A program made the translations under genes and the position numbers. Of a DNA stretch of 64,000 nucleotides, positions 8,051 through 16,737 are shown in pieces (the stretch's first letter is position 1; the number at the start of each line of letters is the position of its first letter). Under the pieces are notes generated by a model. That model was given only the letters and a program-made list of their open reading frames with translations. It searched no databases and was not told the origin of the DNA. Source of the DNA: Burkholderia sp. 4M9327F10 (GTDB lineage: Bacteria; Pseudomonadota; Gammaproteobacteria; Burkholderiales; Burkholderiaceae); the NCBI RefSeq assembly GCF_005503145.1, contig NZ_SCNV01000032.1, positions 1-64,000 of the forward strand, in the 5' to 3' direction.

Positions 8051-8914
8051 GTGAACGATACGCTCTCCTCTCTATCCTCTGCCTCTGGATCAGAAGCCCG
8101 GCAACAGCGTGGCATCCAGTCGCTCGACAGCACGGGCGAACTGCTTGGCGCGCTGGTCGCGGCAGGCCGCCCGCTCAGCTTGCGCGATCTCGCCGCCGCG
8201 GCGGGCATGCCGCCGGCGAAGGCGTTCGCACACCTGGTCAGTCTGCAAAAAATCGGCCTGCTGAGCCGCGATGCTGCCGGTTGTTTCGAAGCCGGGCCGT
8301 TGGCGCTCGAACTGGGCTTGATCGGCCTGCAACGTTTATCGCCGACGCGCGAAGCGGAACCGGAGATCGTCGAACTGGCTGCGTCGACAGGTATGAGCGT
8401 CGCCATGGCAGTGCTCGGGCCGCTCGGGCCCACCGTCGTGCGCCTGGAGGAATCGGCGCGGCCGCTGCATGTGAGCTTGCGGGTGGGGACCGTGATGTCG
8501 CTGGTCAACACGGCTATCGGGCGCGTGTTTTCCGCGTATGTGGCCGACGATGTGCGTCACCGTCTGCTAGCGCAGGATCATTTGCGCCTGGCGGGGACCG
8601 ACGGTACAGCGTTGCTGCAAAAGCCGGGCGCAGGCGACACCATCCCGCCGCTCGATCCGCACTACGCACAACGGCTCGCACGGATTCGCGCGGACGGCAT
8701 CGACACGGCATTGAGCCGCCCTGTGCCGGGCATCGATACGCTGGCCGCGCCGGTGCTGGACCACACCGGCAGCATCTGCCTCGTGCTCGCGCTGATGGGG
8801 CCGAGCGGCAGTTTCGACAACGCCGTGACGGGCGACCCGGCGCGGATCTTGAGCGCGGCGACGCAGAGGCTGTCGCGGCGCTTTGGGTGGATTGCGGGAG
8901 AGCACGCGGGTTAG
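8051..8914 (+). CDS. IclR family transcriptional regulator (second of tandem pair)
   Basis: A 287-residue paralogue of the preceding regulator. The winged helix reads RGIQSLDSTGELLGALVAAGRPLSLRDLAAAAGMPPAKAFAHLVSLQKIGLLSRD and the effector domain contains LHVSLRVGTVMSLVNTAIGRVFSAYV. The start is set at GTG 8051, five bases after the upstream stop, implying co-translation; the open frame further upstream overlaps the first regulator. Tandem IclR copies next to one operon suggest duplication, with the two perhaps acting as a mixed oligomer or on different effectors. That is inference. Confidence 0.82.
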   Translation: MNDTLSSLSSASGSEARQQRGIQSLDSTGELLGALVAAGRPLSLRDLAAAAGMPPAKAFAHLVSLQKIGLLSRDAAGCFEAGPLALELGLIGLQRLSPTREAEPEIVELAASTGMSVAMAVLGPLGPTVVRLEESARPLHVSLRVGTVMSLVNTAIGRVFSAYVADDVRHRLLAQDHLRLAGTDGTALLQKPGAGDTIPPLDPHYAQRLARIRADGIDTALSRPVPGIDTLAAPVLDHTGSICLVLALMGPSGSFDNAVTGDPARILSAATQRLSRRFGWIAGEHAG

Positions 8915-9111
8915 GCGGCCTTTGCCTTGCGATAGCGCCGCTAATGATGCATGCGCAACATGGGCCATCATTCGCGTGAGCGAGCAACGCGAAGCGCTGA
9001 CCGCAAGCACAGCCAGGCTTGCTACTATGCGGAAAGATTTTTCCCGACTGACCAGCCCGAGTCCTGCGGATCAAGGCAGCGGTTAACAGATAGCCCCCCA
9101 GGAGATACCCC

Positions 9112-10155
9112 ATGAGCGATCAGCCGTTCGGACGTTCCCGCCGCGATTTCATGCGCATTGCCGTCACGGCCGGCAGCACAGCCGCCTTGCCGTGGCTGAA
9201 GGACGCCCAGGCCCAGACGCCAGCCAGCACCAATGCAGCGACCGCGCCTGCGAATGCCGCCAACGCCACCGCCCCATCCACAGGCCAGCTCGCCACAGCC
9301 CATCCGCCCCAAGGCACCCACCTGATCCTGCTCGGCACCAAAGGCGGCCCCACTCCGTCCGACCTGCGCGCTGCACCAGCAAACGTGCTGGTCGTAGACG
9401 GCCAGCCCTATGTGGTCGATTGCGGCAACGGCGTCGCGCTGCAACTCACCAAGGCCGGCATCAAACTGCCGGGCCTGCGTGACATCTTCCTCACACACCA
9501 TCATTCGGACCACAACGCCGATCTGGGCAATCTCGTCTTCCTCGCCTGGGCCACCGGGCTGCACACACCCGTCAACTTATACGGACCGCCGCGCATCACG
9601 CGAATGATCGACGATTTCGTCGACATGAACGCGATCGACCTGGAAGTCCGCATGCGCGAGGAGGGCCGGCCGGCATTCCGGCCGCTGATCAACATTCACG
9701 AGTTCGACGGCCCGCGCCTCGTGATGGAAGACGAACGTGTCAAGGTCACCTCGATGCTCGTCGATCACTACACGATCAAGCCAGCCTTCGCTTACCGCTT
9801 CGAGACCCGTGATCGCACGGTCGTGTTCTCCGGCGACACCACGTACTACCCGCCGCTTGCGGAGTTCGCCAAAGGCGCCGACGTCCTGGTGCACGAAGTG
9901 ATGTACCTGCCGGCGCTGCAAAAGCTGATGAAAACCGTCGACAACGCGCCAACCCTGCTCGATCACCTCGTCAAGAGCCACACCAGCACCGAACAGGTCG
10001 GCAAGATTGCCGCAGCGGCGGGCGTGAAGACGCTCGTATTGAGCCACTTCGTGCCGGGCGGCGACCCCGCAATAACGGACGAGATGTGGACCGCCGACGT
10101 GCGTCAGCATTTCTCCGGGGAAATCGTCGTCGGTAAAGACCTGCAGGTTATCTAG
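9112..10155 (+). CDS. Tat-exported MBL-fold metallo-hydrolase
   Basis: A 347-residue protein with a twin-arginine signal (SRRDFMR at 9-15, hydrophobic stretch, AQA cleavage region near 32-35). A low-complexity Ala/Thr/Asn linker runs to about residue 65. The MBL domain has an intact HxHxDH motif (H129, H131, D133, H134, in THHHSDHNAD). Later metal ligands include GDTTYYPP and LSHFVPG. The overall pattern resembles the RNase Z/arylsulfatase-like branch. Tat export implies folding with metal in the cytoplasm and action in the periplasm. A CobW-like metal GTPase follows 25 bases downstream, probably in the same operon. The natural substrate is unknown. Confidence 0.83.
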   Translation: MSDQPFGRSRRDFMRIAVTAGSTAALPWLKDAQAQTPASTNAATAPANAANATAPSTGQLATAHPPQGTHLILLGTKGGPTPSDLRAAPANVLVVDGQPYVVDCGNGVALQLTKAGIKLPGLRDIFLTHHHSDHNADLGNLVFLAWATGLHTPVNLYGPPRITRMIDDFVDMNAIDLEVRMREEGRPAFRPLINIHEFDGPRLVMEDERVKVTSMLVDHYTIKPAFAYRFETRDRTVVFSGDTTYYPPLAEFAKGADVLVHEVMYLPALQKLMKTVDNAPTLLDHLVKSHTSTEQVGKIAAAAGVKTLVLSHFVPGGDPAITDEMWTADVRQHFSGEIVVGKDLQVI

Positions 10156-10180
10156 GCGCCGGCCAGCCCGTGCGACGTCT

Positions 10181-11185
10181 ATGACTGCAATGACTGCCAC
10201 CACGCAACCCGCGCCGATACCCCTCACGCTTCTGACCGGTTTTCTCGGTTCGGGCAAGACCACCCTGCTCAACCGCCTGTTGCCACAACCGGCACTCGGA
10301 CAATGCGCGGTGATCATCAACGAACTGGGCGCAATCGGTCTCGACCATCTGTTCGTCAAGACCTCGCGTGACGAAACCATCGCTCTGCTCGAAAACGGTT
10401 GCCTGTGCTGTGGCGTGCGCGACGAGATTCCCGCGTTCGAGCGATTGCTGATCGAGACAACCGGACTCGCGCGTCCCGGCCCGGTGATTTCGCTGTTGCT
10501 CGGCGACGCGGCGCTTGAAGGACGCGTGCGCCTCGACGGCATTGTCACGACCGTGGACGCGAAACATGGCGCGGCACAACTCGTTCGCCATGAAGAGTCG
10601 CGCCAGCAGGTGGCTGTGGCAGACCGGATATTGCTGACCAAAGCGGAGTTGGTCGATGCAGCGGCGCTGGCCGAACTCGAAGCGACATTAGAAACGCTGA
10701 ACCCCGGCGCGCCAAGGATGCCGGTACGCAACGGCGAAATCGATGCCGCGCATCTGCTCGATATCCTGACACCGCGCGAATTACGTCCATGGCTGCGCAC
10801 CGAACCCGCGACACCGCGCAAGCTGATGAGCCCGGTGCGCACCGCAGCGGCAAGCCTCGCCAGTCATCCGGACATCGACAGCTTTTGCCTGAGCTACGCG
10901 CAACCTCTACCGATGCACGCGCTCGAGACCGCGCTGACGGTACTGCTCGGCTATCACGGCGAGCGCATCCTGCGGGTGAAGGGCATCGGGAACTTCATCG
11001 GCGAGTCGCGGCCGGTCGTCTTTCATGGCGTGCAGCAGTTGCTGCACGAACCACTCAAACTCGAGCAATGGCCCGATGAAGATCGCTCGACGCGTCTGGT
11101 GTTTATCGTGCAGGGACTGGCCCGTTCCGTGATCGAAGAAACCCTCACGCATTTCCTGCGCGAAGCAGGCTGCACGTCCTGCTAG
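10181..11185 (+). CDS. CobW/COG0523-family GTP-binding metallochaperone
   Basis: A 334-residue G3E GTPase. Features are Walker A GFLGSGKTT near residues 19-27, the family-defining CxCC motif (ENGCLCCGVR), a Walker-B-like IETTGLARPGP, and the CobW C-terminal domain from about residue 215. Members deliver zinc, cobalt or other metals to client proteins. The client is plausibly the exported MBL enzyme encoded just upstream, but no sequence evidence proves that. The stop overlaps the convergent RpiR stop by a few bases. Metal specificity cannot be told from sequence. Confidence 0.82.
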   Translation: MTAMTATTQPAPIPLTLLTGFLGSGKTTLLNRLLPQPALGQCAVIINELGAIGLDHLFVKTSRDETIALLENGCLCCGVRDEIPAFERLLIETTGLARPGPVISLLLGDAALEGRVRLDGIVTTVDAKHGAAQLVRHEESRQQVAVADRILLTKAELVDAAALAELEATLETLNPGAPRMPVRNGEIDAAHLLDILTPRELRPWLRTEPATPRKLMSPVRTAAASLASHPDIDSFCLSYAQPLPMHALETALTVLLGYHGERILRVKGIGNFIGESRPVVFHGVQQLLHEPLKLEQWPDEDRSTRLVFIVQGLARSVIEETLTHFLREAGCTSC

Positions 11186-12054
11186 GACGACGACTCGCCC
11201 GCAGCCGGTTCCGGCTCATGTGACAGGCGCGACTTGGCGTGCCGCATCTTCTCCAGCGTCTTCGGCCCAAGCTTGAGCGCCACGCCGATCGCGAGCGCAT
11301 CCACGATGCACAGATGCACGAGCCGCGACACACCCGGCGTATTCGGATCAATCGGACTCGGCACGCGCAGCAGCAGCGGAATATCCGCGAGCCATGCGAG
11401 CCGCGATCCGGCGTTGGTCAGCGCAATCGTGGTCGCGCCACGCTCCTTGGCAATCTGGATGCTTTCGTTCACCTCGACACTGCGCCCCGAGTGCGAGATC
11501 GCAAGCGCCACATCGCCCGGCTCCAGCAAGCCCGCGTAAAGCCGCTGCAAGTGGCCATCGGTAAACGCACTGGCGGCAATATCGAGGCGCAGAAACCGTA
11601 GCGCCGCATCTTGCGCCACCAGTCCCGAACCGGAGCCCACGCCGAACACATAAACGCGGCGCGCATTGGCCAACGCGGCAATCGCCGCTTCCACCACTAC
11701 CGGGTCGAGCGCCCCGCGTGCATGGGTGATGCCCTCGACCACCGCTTCACCGACCTTGTCGAGCAAGGTCTGAACATCGTCGTCGCGCGCAACGGCGGTC
11801 GACGCATACGGCAAGCCCCCCGCCACGCTCTGCGCCAACTGCATCTTGAAGTCGCGCAAACCGTTCGCCCCGACCGCCCGGCAAAAGCGCGTCACGGAAG
11901 GCTCGGAGACCTCCGCACGCTGCGCCAGCTCGGTGATGCTCGCGCGCATCGCAAAGTCGACGTCGCTCAGCACCATCTCGCCGACCTTGCGCTCGGCTGG
12001 GCGTAGTTCGGTCAATGCGCCGCGTATGTGGGGAATCAGGTTCTGAGCGGACAC
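11182..12054 (-). CDS. RpiR/HexR-type transcriptional regulator with SIS domain
   Basis: A 290-residue regulator. The N-terminal RpiR helix-turn-helix (ITELAQRAEVSEPSVTRFCRAVGANGLRDFKMQLAQ, about 45-80) is followed by a SIS sugar-phosphate-binding domain (YVFGVGSGSGLVAQDAALRF and AISHSGRSVEVNESIQIAKERGATTIALTN). The start is GTG 12054; upstream open frame is not conserved-looking. It is the last gene of the minus-strand group SDR, UgpC-type ATPase, RpiR and sits near the divergent sugar-binding-protein genes. It probably senses a phosphorylated sugar and controls the transporter. Confidence 0.85.
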   Translation of the reverse strand: MSAQNLIPHIRGALTELRPAERKVGEMVLSDVDFAMRASITELAQRAEVSEPSVTRFCRAVGANGLRDFKMQLAQSVAGGLPYASTAVARDDDVQTLLDKVGEAVVEGITHARGALDPVVVEAAIAALANARRVYVFGVGSGSGLVAQDAALRFLRLDIAASAFTDGHLQRLYAGLLEPGDVALAISHSGRSVEVNESIQIAKERGATTIALTNAGSRLAWLADIPLLLRVPSPIDPNTPGVSRLVHLCIVDALAIGVALKLGPKTLEKMRHAKSRLSHEPEPAAGESSS

Positions 12055-12134
12055 CCGTGTGTTCCTTATGGGTTCAAGGTCTGGAATCCGCGTCTGGCGT
12101 CGCAAGCAAACGCAGGGCCGCCCCAAGTTTGCTT

Positions 12135-12166
12135 GCCCCCTCGGGGGCCTGGCGCGAAGCGCCAGG
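12135..12166. repeat. GC-rich double dyad in the UgpC-RpiR gap
   Basis: GCCCCC/GGGGGC (12135-12148) is followed directly by CCTGGCGC-GAA-GCGCCAGG (12148-12166, perfect 8-bp arms with a 3-nt loop). It lies in the 147-base gap between two co-directional genes. It may be an intercistronic RNA hairpin that lowers regulator expression, or one copy of a dispersed Burkholderia intergenic repeat. Copy number could not be tested. Confidence 0.4.
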
Positions 12167-12201
12167 TTTGGGGGCGCTCTTCACGGCAACCGCACGCGGT
12201 A

Positions 12202-13284
12202 TCAGGCAAGCCTGCGTCCACTCTCCGTATCGAACAGATGAACATGCTCGGCCGGCAGGCGCAACGCCACGCGCTGGCCGGGTTCGATCGACGAACGCTG
12301 GCGGGTCGTGACACACCACGTGCTGCCGCCTATTTTCCCGTACAAGTGGGTCTCGGCGCCAGTCGGCTCCACCACTTCCACTTCCATCACGACATCCGAG
12401 GGTGCCGCCACTGTTTCGATGTGCTCGGGCCGCACGCCCAGCGTGAGCTTCGCGCCGGCCTGCGCAGACGCCGGCGCCGGCGTTTGCGGCAAGGCCACCT
12501 CGCTGCCGTCGGCGAGCTTCAGCGCAAGACCGTCCGCGCCGCTCACCAGCACGCCTTCGGCAAAATTCATCGCAGGCGAGCCGAGAAAGCTCGCGACAAA
12601 CAGATTGGCCGGGCGATCGTAGAGATCCAGGGGCCGCCCGATCTGCTCGATACGGCCTGCGTTCATCACAACAATCCGGTCCGCCATCGTCATCGCTTCA
12701 ATCTGATCGTGCGTGACGTAGATCACCGTATTCTTCAGACGCTGATGCAGCGCCTTGATCTCGGTGCGCATCTGCACGCGCAGCTTCGCATCGAGATTCG
12801 ACAAGGGTTCGTCGAACAGGAATAGCGACGGCTCACGAACCACCGCGCGGCCCATCGCCACCCGCTGGCGCTGGCCGCCCGAGAGCGCACGCGGCAAGCG
12901 GTCCAGATAGCCGCCGAGGTTCAGCATCTTCGCCGCAGCTTCGATGCGCGGCTTGAAACTCGTGGATGCTTCCTTGCGAATGCGCGGCCCGAACGCAATG
13001 TTCTCGTACACGCTCAAGTGCGGATACAGCGCATAGCTCTGGAACACCATCGAGATATTGCGCTGCTGCGGCGCGAGCGCGTTGGCGCGCGTGCCGCCGA
13101 TCATCAGATCGCCGCCGCTGATCTCTTCGAGACCCGCCACCATGCGCATCAGCGTGCTCTTGCCGCAACCCGACGGCCCCACCAGCACGACGAATTCGCC
13201 GTCGTCGATATGCAGGTCGATGCCGTGCACCACCTGGGTGTCGCCATAACGCTTGAAAATGCCGCTCAGTTGCACTGCTGCCAT
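12202..13284 (-). CDS. ABC transporter ATPase, UgpC/MalK type
   Basis: A 360-residue sugar ABC ATPase: Walker A GPSGCGKSTLMRM, signature ALSGGQRQRVAMGRA, Walker B LFLFDEPLSNLDAKLR, and a C-terminal regulatory OB-fold region from about 235. It energises import with the permeases encoded at 15.8-17.6 kb on the opposite strand; no other ATPase is encoded with them. The start is ATG 13284 (MAAVQLSGIF), as is usual for the family; an open extension upstream to 13317 is not typical. It is followed by the RpiR regulator and preceded by an SDR gene, both on the same strand. Confidence 0.88.
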   Translation of the reverse strand: MAAVQLSGIFKRYGDTQVVHGIDLHIDDGEFVVLVGPSGCGKSTLMRMVAGLEEISGGDLMIGGTRANALAPQQRNISMVFQSYALYPHLSVYENIAFGPRIRKEASTSFKPRIEAAAKMLNLGGYLDRLPRALSGGQRQRVAMGRAVVREPSLFLFDEPLSNLDAKLRVQMRTEIKALHQRLKNTVIYVTHDQIEAMTMADRIVVMNAGRIEQIGRPLDLYDRPANLFVASFLGSPAMNFAEGVLVSGADGLALKLADGSEVALPQTPAPASAQAGAKLTLGVRPEHIETVAAPSDVVMEVEVVEPTGAETHLYGKIGGSTWCVTTRQRSSIEPGQRVALRLPAEHVHLFDTESGRRLA

Positions 13285-13340
13285 GCTGTCCTCATCGTCA
13301 TCCGGCGCAACCGTCACGCGGTTGCACCACGTTCACTGGA

Positions 13341-14114
13341 TCAAAGCGTCTCGAGCGTCAGTTCCTCTGCCATCAGCCGGTTGCCGGCCATCAGGCCGCC
13401 GTCGACCGGCAGCGCCACGCCGGTGATCACGCGCGCCATCGGCGAGGCGAGAAACTGCACGGCATCGGCAATGTCGTCCGGTGTAGCGAAGTCGCGCAGC
13501 GGGTACCATTTCTTGAGGTCTTCGAAGACCTGTGGGTTTTTGTCGACCCGCGCCTGCCAGGCCTGGGTCTTGACGGTGCCCGGGCACACGATGTTCGCGC
13601 GGATGCCGTAGCGCCCCAACTCCAGCGCCAGCGCTTTCGTATAGCTGATGAGGCCCGCCTTCGCCGCGCTGTACGCCGGGTGCCCAAGCGCCGCCATGCC
13701 GTTGACCGAGCCGATCAGCACCAGCACGCCCTGTTTCCGCTCGATCATCGACGCCCGCACCGCCTCCACCGTGTGGTAGGTGCCGTTCAGGTTGAGGTGG
13801 ACGTCGCGCTGCCAGCTTGCGGCGTCGGTTGTCGCCAGCGTCAGCCCTTTGGCTGCACCGGCATTGGCGACCAGCACGTCGACCGGCCCGCGCAACTTGA
13901 CCGCCTGCGCCACGGCCTCCTGCACCGCCGCCGCGTCCGCCAGATCAGCGACCACCGGCGTGACATGCGCCGCACCGAGCGCAGCGGTGAGCTCATCGAG
14001 CGCCGCTGCGTTGATGTCGAGCGCCAGCACGGCCTCGCCCTGCTCCACAAACCGCCGGCACAGCGCGCTACCGATCCCGCCACAGGCGCCTGTGACCAAA
14101 ACCACTCGCTTCAT
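13341..14114 (-). CDS. SDR family oxidoreductase
   Basis: A 257-residue classical short-chain dehydrogenase. Features are the NAD(P)-binding TGACGGIG near residues 8-15, NAG (ANAGAA), catalytic Ser in IGSVNG, YSAAK (Tyr and Lys), and the C-terminal GVALPVDGGLMAGN. Asp at the end of beta-2 (ALDIN) favours NAD over NADP. It heads the minus-strand ATPase/RpiR group, divergent from the binding protein. It therefore probably oxidises the imported sugar or polyol in the first catabolic step. The substrate is unassigned. Confidence 0.85.
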   Translation of the reverse strand: MKRVVLVTGACGGIGSALCRRFVEQGEAVLALDINAAALDELTAALGAAHVTPVVADLADAAAVQEAVAQAVKLRGPVDVLVANAGAAKGLTLATTDAASWQRDVHLNLNGTYHTVEAVRASMIERKQGVLVLIGSVNGMAALGHPAYSAAKAGLISYTKALALELGRYGIRANIVCPGTVKTQAWQARVDKNPQVFEDLKKWYPLRDFATPDDIADAVQFLASPMARVITGVALPVDGGLMAGNRLMAEELTLETL

Positions 14115-14325
14115 GTCTATCCTCACACTTTGCTTGCCGGCGCCGGGGCGCTGCACCACGCCCCGGCTACGCTCTCTCAGGCCGCACTGCACAGGCTTTC
14201 CGTCTTGTAAATTTCCAACACGACACGCTTTTCAAGCCTATCCTAGGCGCACCGCCATTCATACTGCCTGCGTCCGCACTGCACAAAATACGCCTTCTTT
14301 ACAGCATCTTAGGCAAAAAACGCGG

Positions 14326-14340
14326 CGATAAAAAATATCG
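14326..14340. promoter_or_regulatory. Short dyad, candidate regulator site
   Basis: CGATA (14326-14330), five A residues, then TATCG (14336-14340): a perfect 5-bp inverted repeat spaced by five, about 100 bases before the binding-protein start. Confidence 0.35.
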
Positions 14341-14345
14341 TAGTC

Positions 14346-14377
14346 CCTACGTGACAAGCTTTTTTGCGTCATGTAGG
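14346..14377. promoter_or_regulatory. Candidate RpiR operator dyad
   Basis: CCTACGTGAC (14346-14355) and GTCATGTAGG (14368-14377) form an inverted repeat with one mismatch and a 12-nt spacer. They end about 65 bases upstream of the binding-protein start. The position fits an operator for the RpiR protein encoded in the divergent operon. Confidence 0.45.
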
Positions 14378-14442
14378 ATTTTTTCAAACAATTTAACAAC
14401 CCAGCGGCCGGCGACGGCAGCAGACCACCCCAGGAGAGAGAA

Positions 14443-15675
14443 ATGTCGTTGCAAGCCCGTGCTTCCTTCGCGCTCGGCAAGATTGCCGTGGCGCTTGCGT
14501 TTGCAGGTATGGCCGTCGCGGCGCACGCCGACACGGTCCGCGTTACCGTCGCCCATTACAGCGATGCGACCGCACCGTACTTCGAAAAAGTGGCTCAGGA
14601 ATTCGAAAAAGCCAACCCCGGCACGACGATCAAGATCGAGGACGTGAGCTGGGACACGCTGCAACAGAAGCTGCAAACGGACATTACCGGCGGCGCCAAC
14701 GCCGACCTGGCGATTGTCGGCACCCGCTGGCTGCTCGATTTCGTCAAGGACGACGTGGCCGAACCGCTCGACGGCTACATGGACGCCAGCTTCAAGAACC
14801 GCTTCATCGGTCCGTTCCTCGCCCCGGGCGAGATCAACGGCAAGGTCTACGGCCTGCCGATCGCCGCATCGGCCCGCGCGCTTTACTACAACAAGGATCT
14901 GCTGGCGAAGGTCGGCTATCCGGACGGCCCGAAGACGTGGAATGACGTGATCGACGCCTCGAAGAAACTGAAGGCGCAAGGCATTGCCGGCTTCGGCCTG
15001 CAAGGCAAGGAAATCGAAACGGACGTCTACTTTTACTATGCGCTGTGGAGCTACGGCGGCGAAGTCGTCGGCAAGGACGGCAAGGCAGCGTTCAACTCGC
15101 CGGCTGGCGTGAAGGCCGCGACGCTGTACAAGACGCTGATCGACGATGGTCTGACCGAACCGGGCGTGACGGGCTACAGCCGCGAAGACGTGCAGAACCT
15201 GTTCAAGCAGGGCCGTGTGGCGATGGTCATCTCGGCGCCGTTCCTCTCCAAGCAGATCGCCAAGGAAGCGCCGAACCTGAAGTACGGCATCGACCCGATC
15301 CCGATGGGCACGACTCACGCCACGTATGCGGTGACGGACTCGATCGTGATGTTCAAGAACTCCAAGGTGAAGAAGAGCGCCTGGAAGTTCCTCGACTATC
15401 TGTTCACGAAGGAGCCGCGTGTGCAGTTCACCAACACGGAAGGCTTCTTGCCGACCACCAAGGCCGAAGCGACCGACCCGGCGTTCAACAATCCTGACAC
15501 GAAGGCGTTCATCGCGCTCCTGCCGAGCGCGCGTTTTGCGCCGACGATTACGGGTTGGGAAGACACCGCGAAGGCTGTGTCGGACGCCATGCAGTCGATC
15601 TATCTCGGCAAGGCTCAGCCGGCAGCAGCTTTGAACGCAGCGGCCGACAAGGCGAATCAATCGCTCGGCAAGTAA
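14443..15675 (+). CDS. Sugar ABC transporter substrate-binding protein
   Basis: A 410-residue periplasmic binding protein. The signal peptide covers residues 1-29 (AAHA-DT cleavage). The mature part is a type-2 extracellular solute-binding protein of the MalE/UgpB class (VTVAHYSDATAPYFEKVAQEFEKANPGTTIKI, then ANADLAIVGTRWLLDF). It has an AGGAGAG ribosome site. A strong hairpin follows the gene before the permease genes, the usual layout for making binding protein in excess. Sugar or polyol substrate is inferred from family plus the adjoining SDR and RpiR. Confidence 0.9.
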   Translation: MSLQARASFALGKIAVALAFAGMAVAAHADTVRVTVAHYSDATAPYFEKVAQEFEKANPGTTIKIEDVSWDTLQQKLQTDITGGANADLAIVGTRWLLDFVKDDVAEPLDGYMDASFKNRFIGPFLAPGEINGKVYGLPIAASARALYYNKDLLAKVGYPDGPKTWNDVIDASKKLKAQGIAGFGLQGKEIETDVYFYYALWSYGGEVVGKDGKAAFNSPAGVKAATLYKTLIDDGLTEPGVTGYSREDVQNLFKQGRVAMVISAPFLSKQIAKEAPNLKYGIDPIPMGTTHATYAVTDSIVMFKNSKVKKSAWKFLDYLFTKEPRVQFTNTEGFLPTTKAEATDPAFNNPDTKAFIALLPSARFAPTITGWEDTAKAVSDAMQSIYLGKAQPAAALNAAADKANQSLGK

Positions 15676-15723
15676 TGGCGTTGAGTCAACGCCGAGTTGA
15701 CGTAGAACCGCGTTAATGTAGAC

Positions 15724-15758
15724 CGGTGCGCGCCGCTGCTGTCAGGCGGCGCGCACCG
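15724..15758 (+). repeat. Intercistronic stem-loop between binding protein and permeases
   Basis: Perfect 13-bp arms CGGTGCGCGCCGC (15724-15736) and GCGGCGCGCACCG (15746-15758) with a 9-nt loop, in the 171-base gap after the binding-protein stop. No T-tract follows. It likely acts as an mRNA 3'-stabiliser or partial attenuator that raises binding protein over permease. Confidence 0.65.
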
Positions 15759-15846
15759 TGTTGTATCCGGCCCATCCCGTCGCGCCGGCCTCGAGGCAAC
15801 ATTGAAGCCGGGTCGAGGCTCAAGCGCTACTTACGACCGAGCACGC

Positions 15847-16737
15847 ATGAGCCGTCCTGCTTCCCTGCGCCTGTCGGCGCCCTGGCTGCTGATTGCGCCG
15901 AGTTTGATCCTGGCGCTGTTTATCATCAGCTATCCGATTTTCAACATCGTGTATCAGTCGCTGCACGATGTCTCGCGCTTCGGCGCAATTCGCGACTTTA
16001 CCGGCCTCGCGAATTTCTACACCGTGTTCGCAGATCCGGAATTTCTCGGCGCGCTCAAGCGCACGATCTACTGGACGTTTTTTGTCGTGGGCGGCACCGT
16101 CCTAATCTCGGTACCGGTCGCACTTATTCTCAACCAGGACTTCTATGGACGCGGCGTGGCGCGCACTATCGTGATGCTGCCGTGGTCCGTGTCGCTCACG
16201 ATGACCGCCGTGGTATGGCGCTGGGCCTTTAATGACGACTACGGCATGGTCAACGTCACATTGCACCGGCTCGGCATCATCAACGGGCCGATTCATTGGC
16301 TGGCGACGCCGGAGCTCGCGTTTCCGGTGGAAATTGCGGTCGGGATTCTGGTGTCGATTCCGTTTACGGTCACTATCCTGCTGGGCGGCCTGTCGTCCGT
16401 GCCGGGCGACATCTACGAGGCGGCACGCATCGACGGCGCGAGCGCATGGCAGCAGTTCCGCAAGCTGACGCTGCCCTTGCTCAAGCCTTTCGTCAACATG
16501 GCGATCCTGTTGAATGTGATCTACGTCTTCAACTCGTTTCCGATCATCTGGGTCATGACGCAAGGCGGCCCGGACGAGAGCACGCATATTCTCGTCACCT
16601 ATCTGTATGAGGTCGGCTTCCGGCTGGGGCGTCCGGGCCAGGCGGCAGCGGTGTCGCTGATCATGCTGATCATGCTGTTCGTGTTTTCGATGCTGTATCT
16701 GCGCATGCAGCCGGCGAAGGAAGGGGAAAACGCATGA
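15847..16737 (+). CDS. Sugar ABC transporter permease, MalF/UgpA type
   Basis: A 296-residue inner-membrane permease with six predicted helices and the ATPase-docking EAA loop (IYEAARIDGASAWQQFRKLTLPLLKP). The start is ATG 15847; the open stretch from 15802 is too polar to be part of the family N-terminus. Its stop overlaps the next permease start in ATGA, so the two are translationally coupled. Confidence 0.88.
   Translation: MSRPASLRLSAPWLLIAPSLILALFIISYPIFNIVYQSLHDVSRFGAIRDFTGLANFYTVFADPEFLGALKRTIYWTFFVVGGTVLISVPVALILNQDFYGRGVARTIVMLPWSVSLTMTAVVWRWAFNDDYGMVNVTLHRLGIINGPIHWLATPELAFPVEIAVGILVSIPFTVTILLGGLSSVPGDIYEAARIDGASAWQQFRKLTLPLLKPFVNMAILLNVIYVFNSFPIIWVMTQGGPDESTHILVTYLYEVGFRLGRPGQAAAVSLIMLIMLFVFSMLYLRMQPAKEGENA

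Larger units (their letters stand above)
14115..14442. promoter_or_regulatory. Divergent control region of the sugar ABC locus
   Basis: This 328-base gene-free gap carries both outward promoters for the SDR/UgpC/RpiR and binding-protein operons. It becomes AT-rich at 14280-14400. Two dyads stand out and are listed separately (14326-14340 and 14346-14377). No open reading frame of note was seen. Confidence 0.6.

Noticed and set aside
14347..15660. 437-codon minus-strand ORF opposite the sugar-binding-protein gene
   Set aside because: Shadow; the plus strand encodes a recognisable signal peptide and binding protein.
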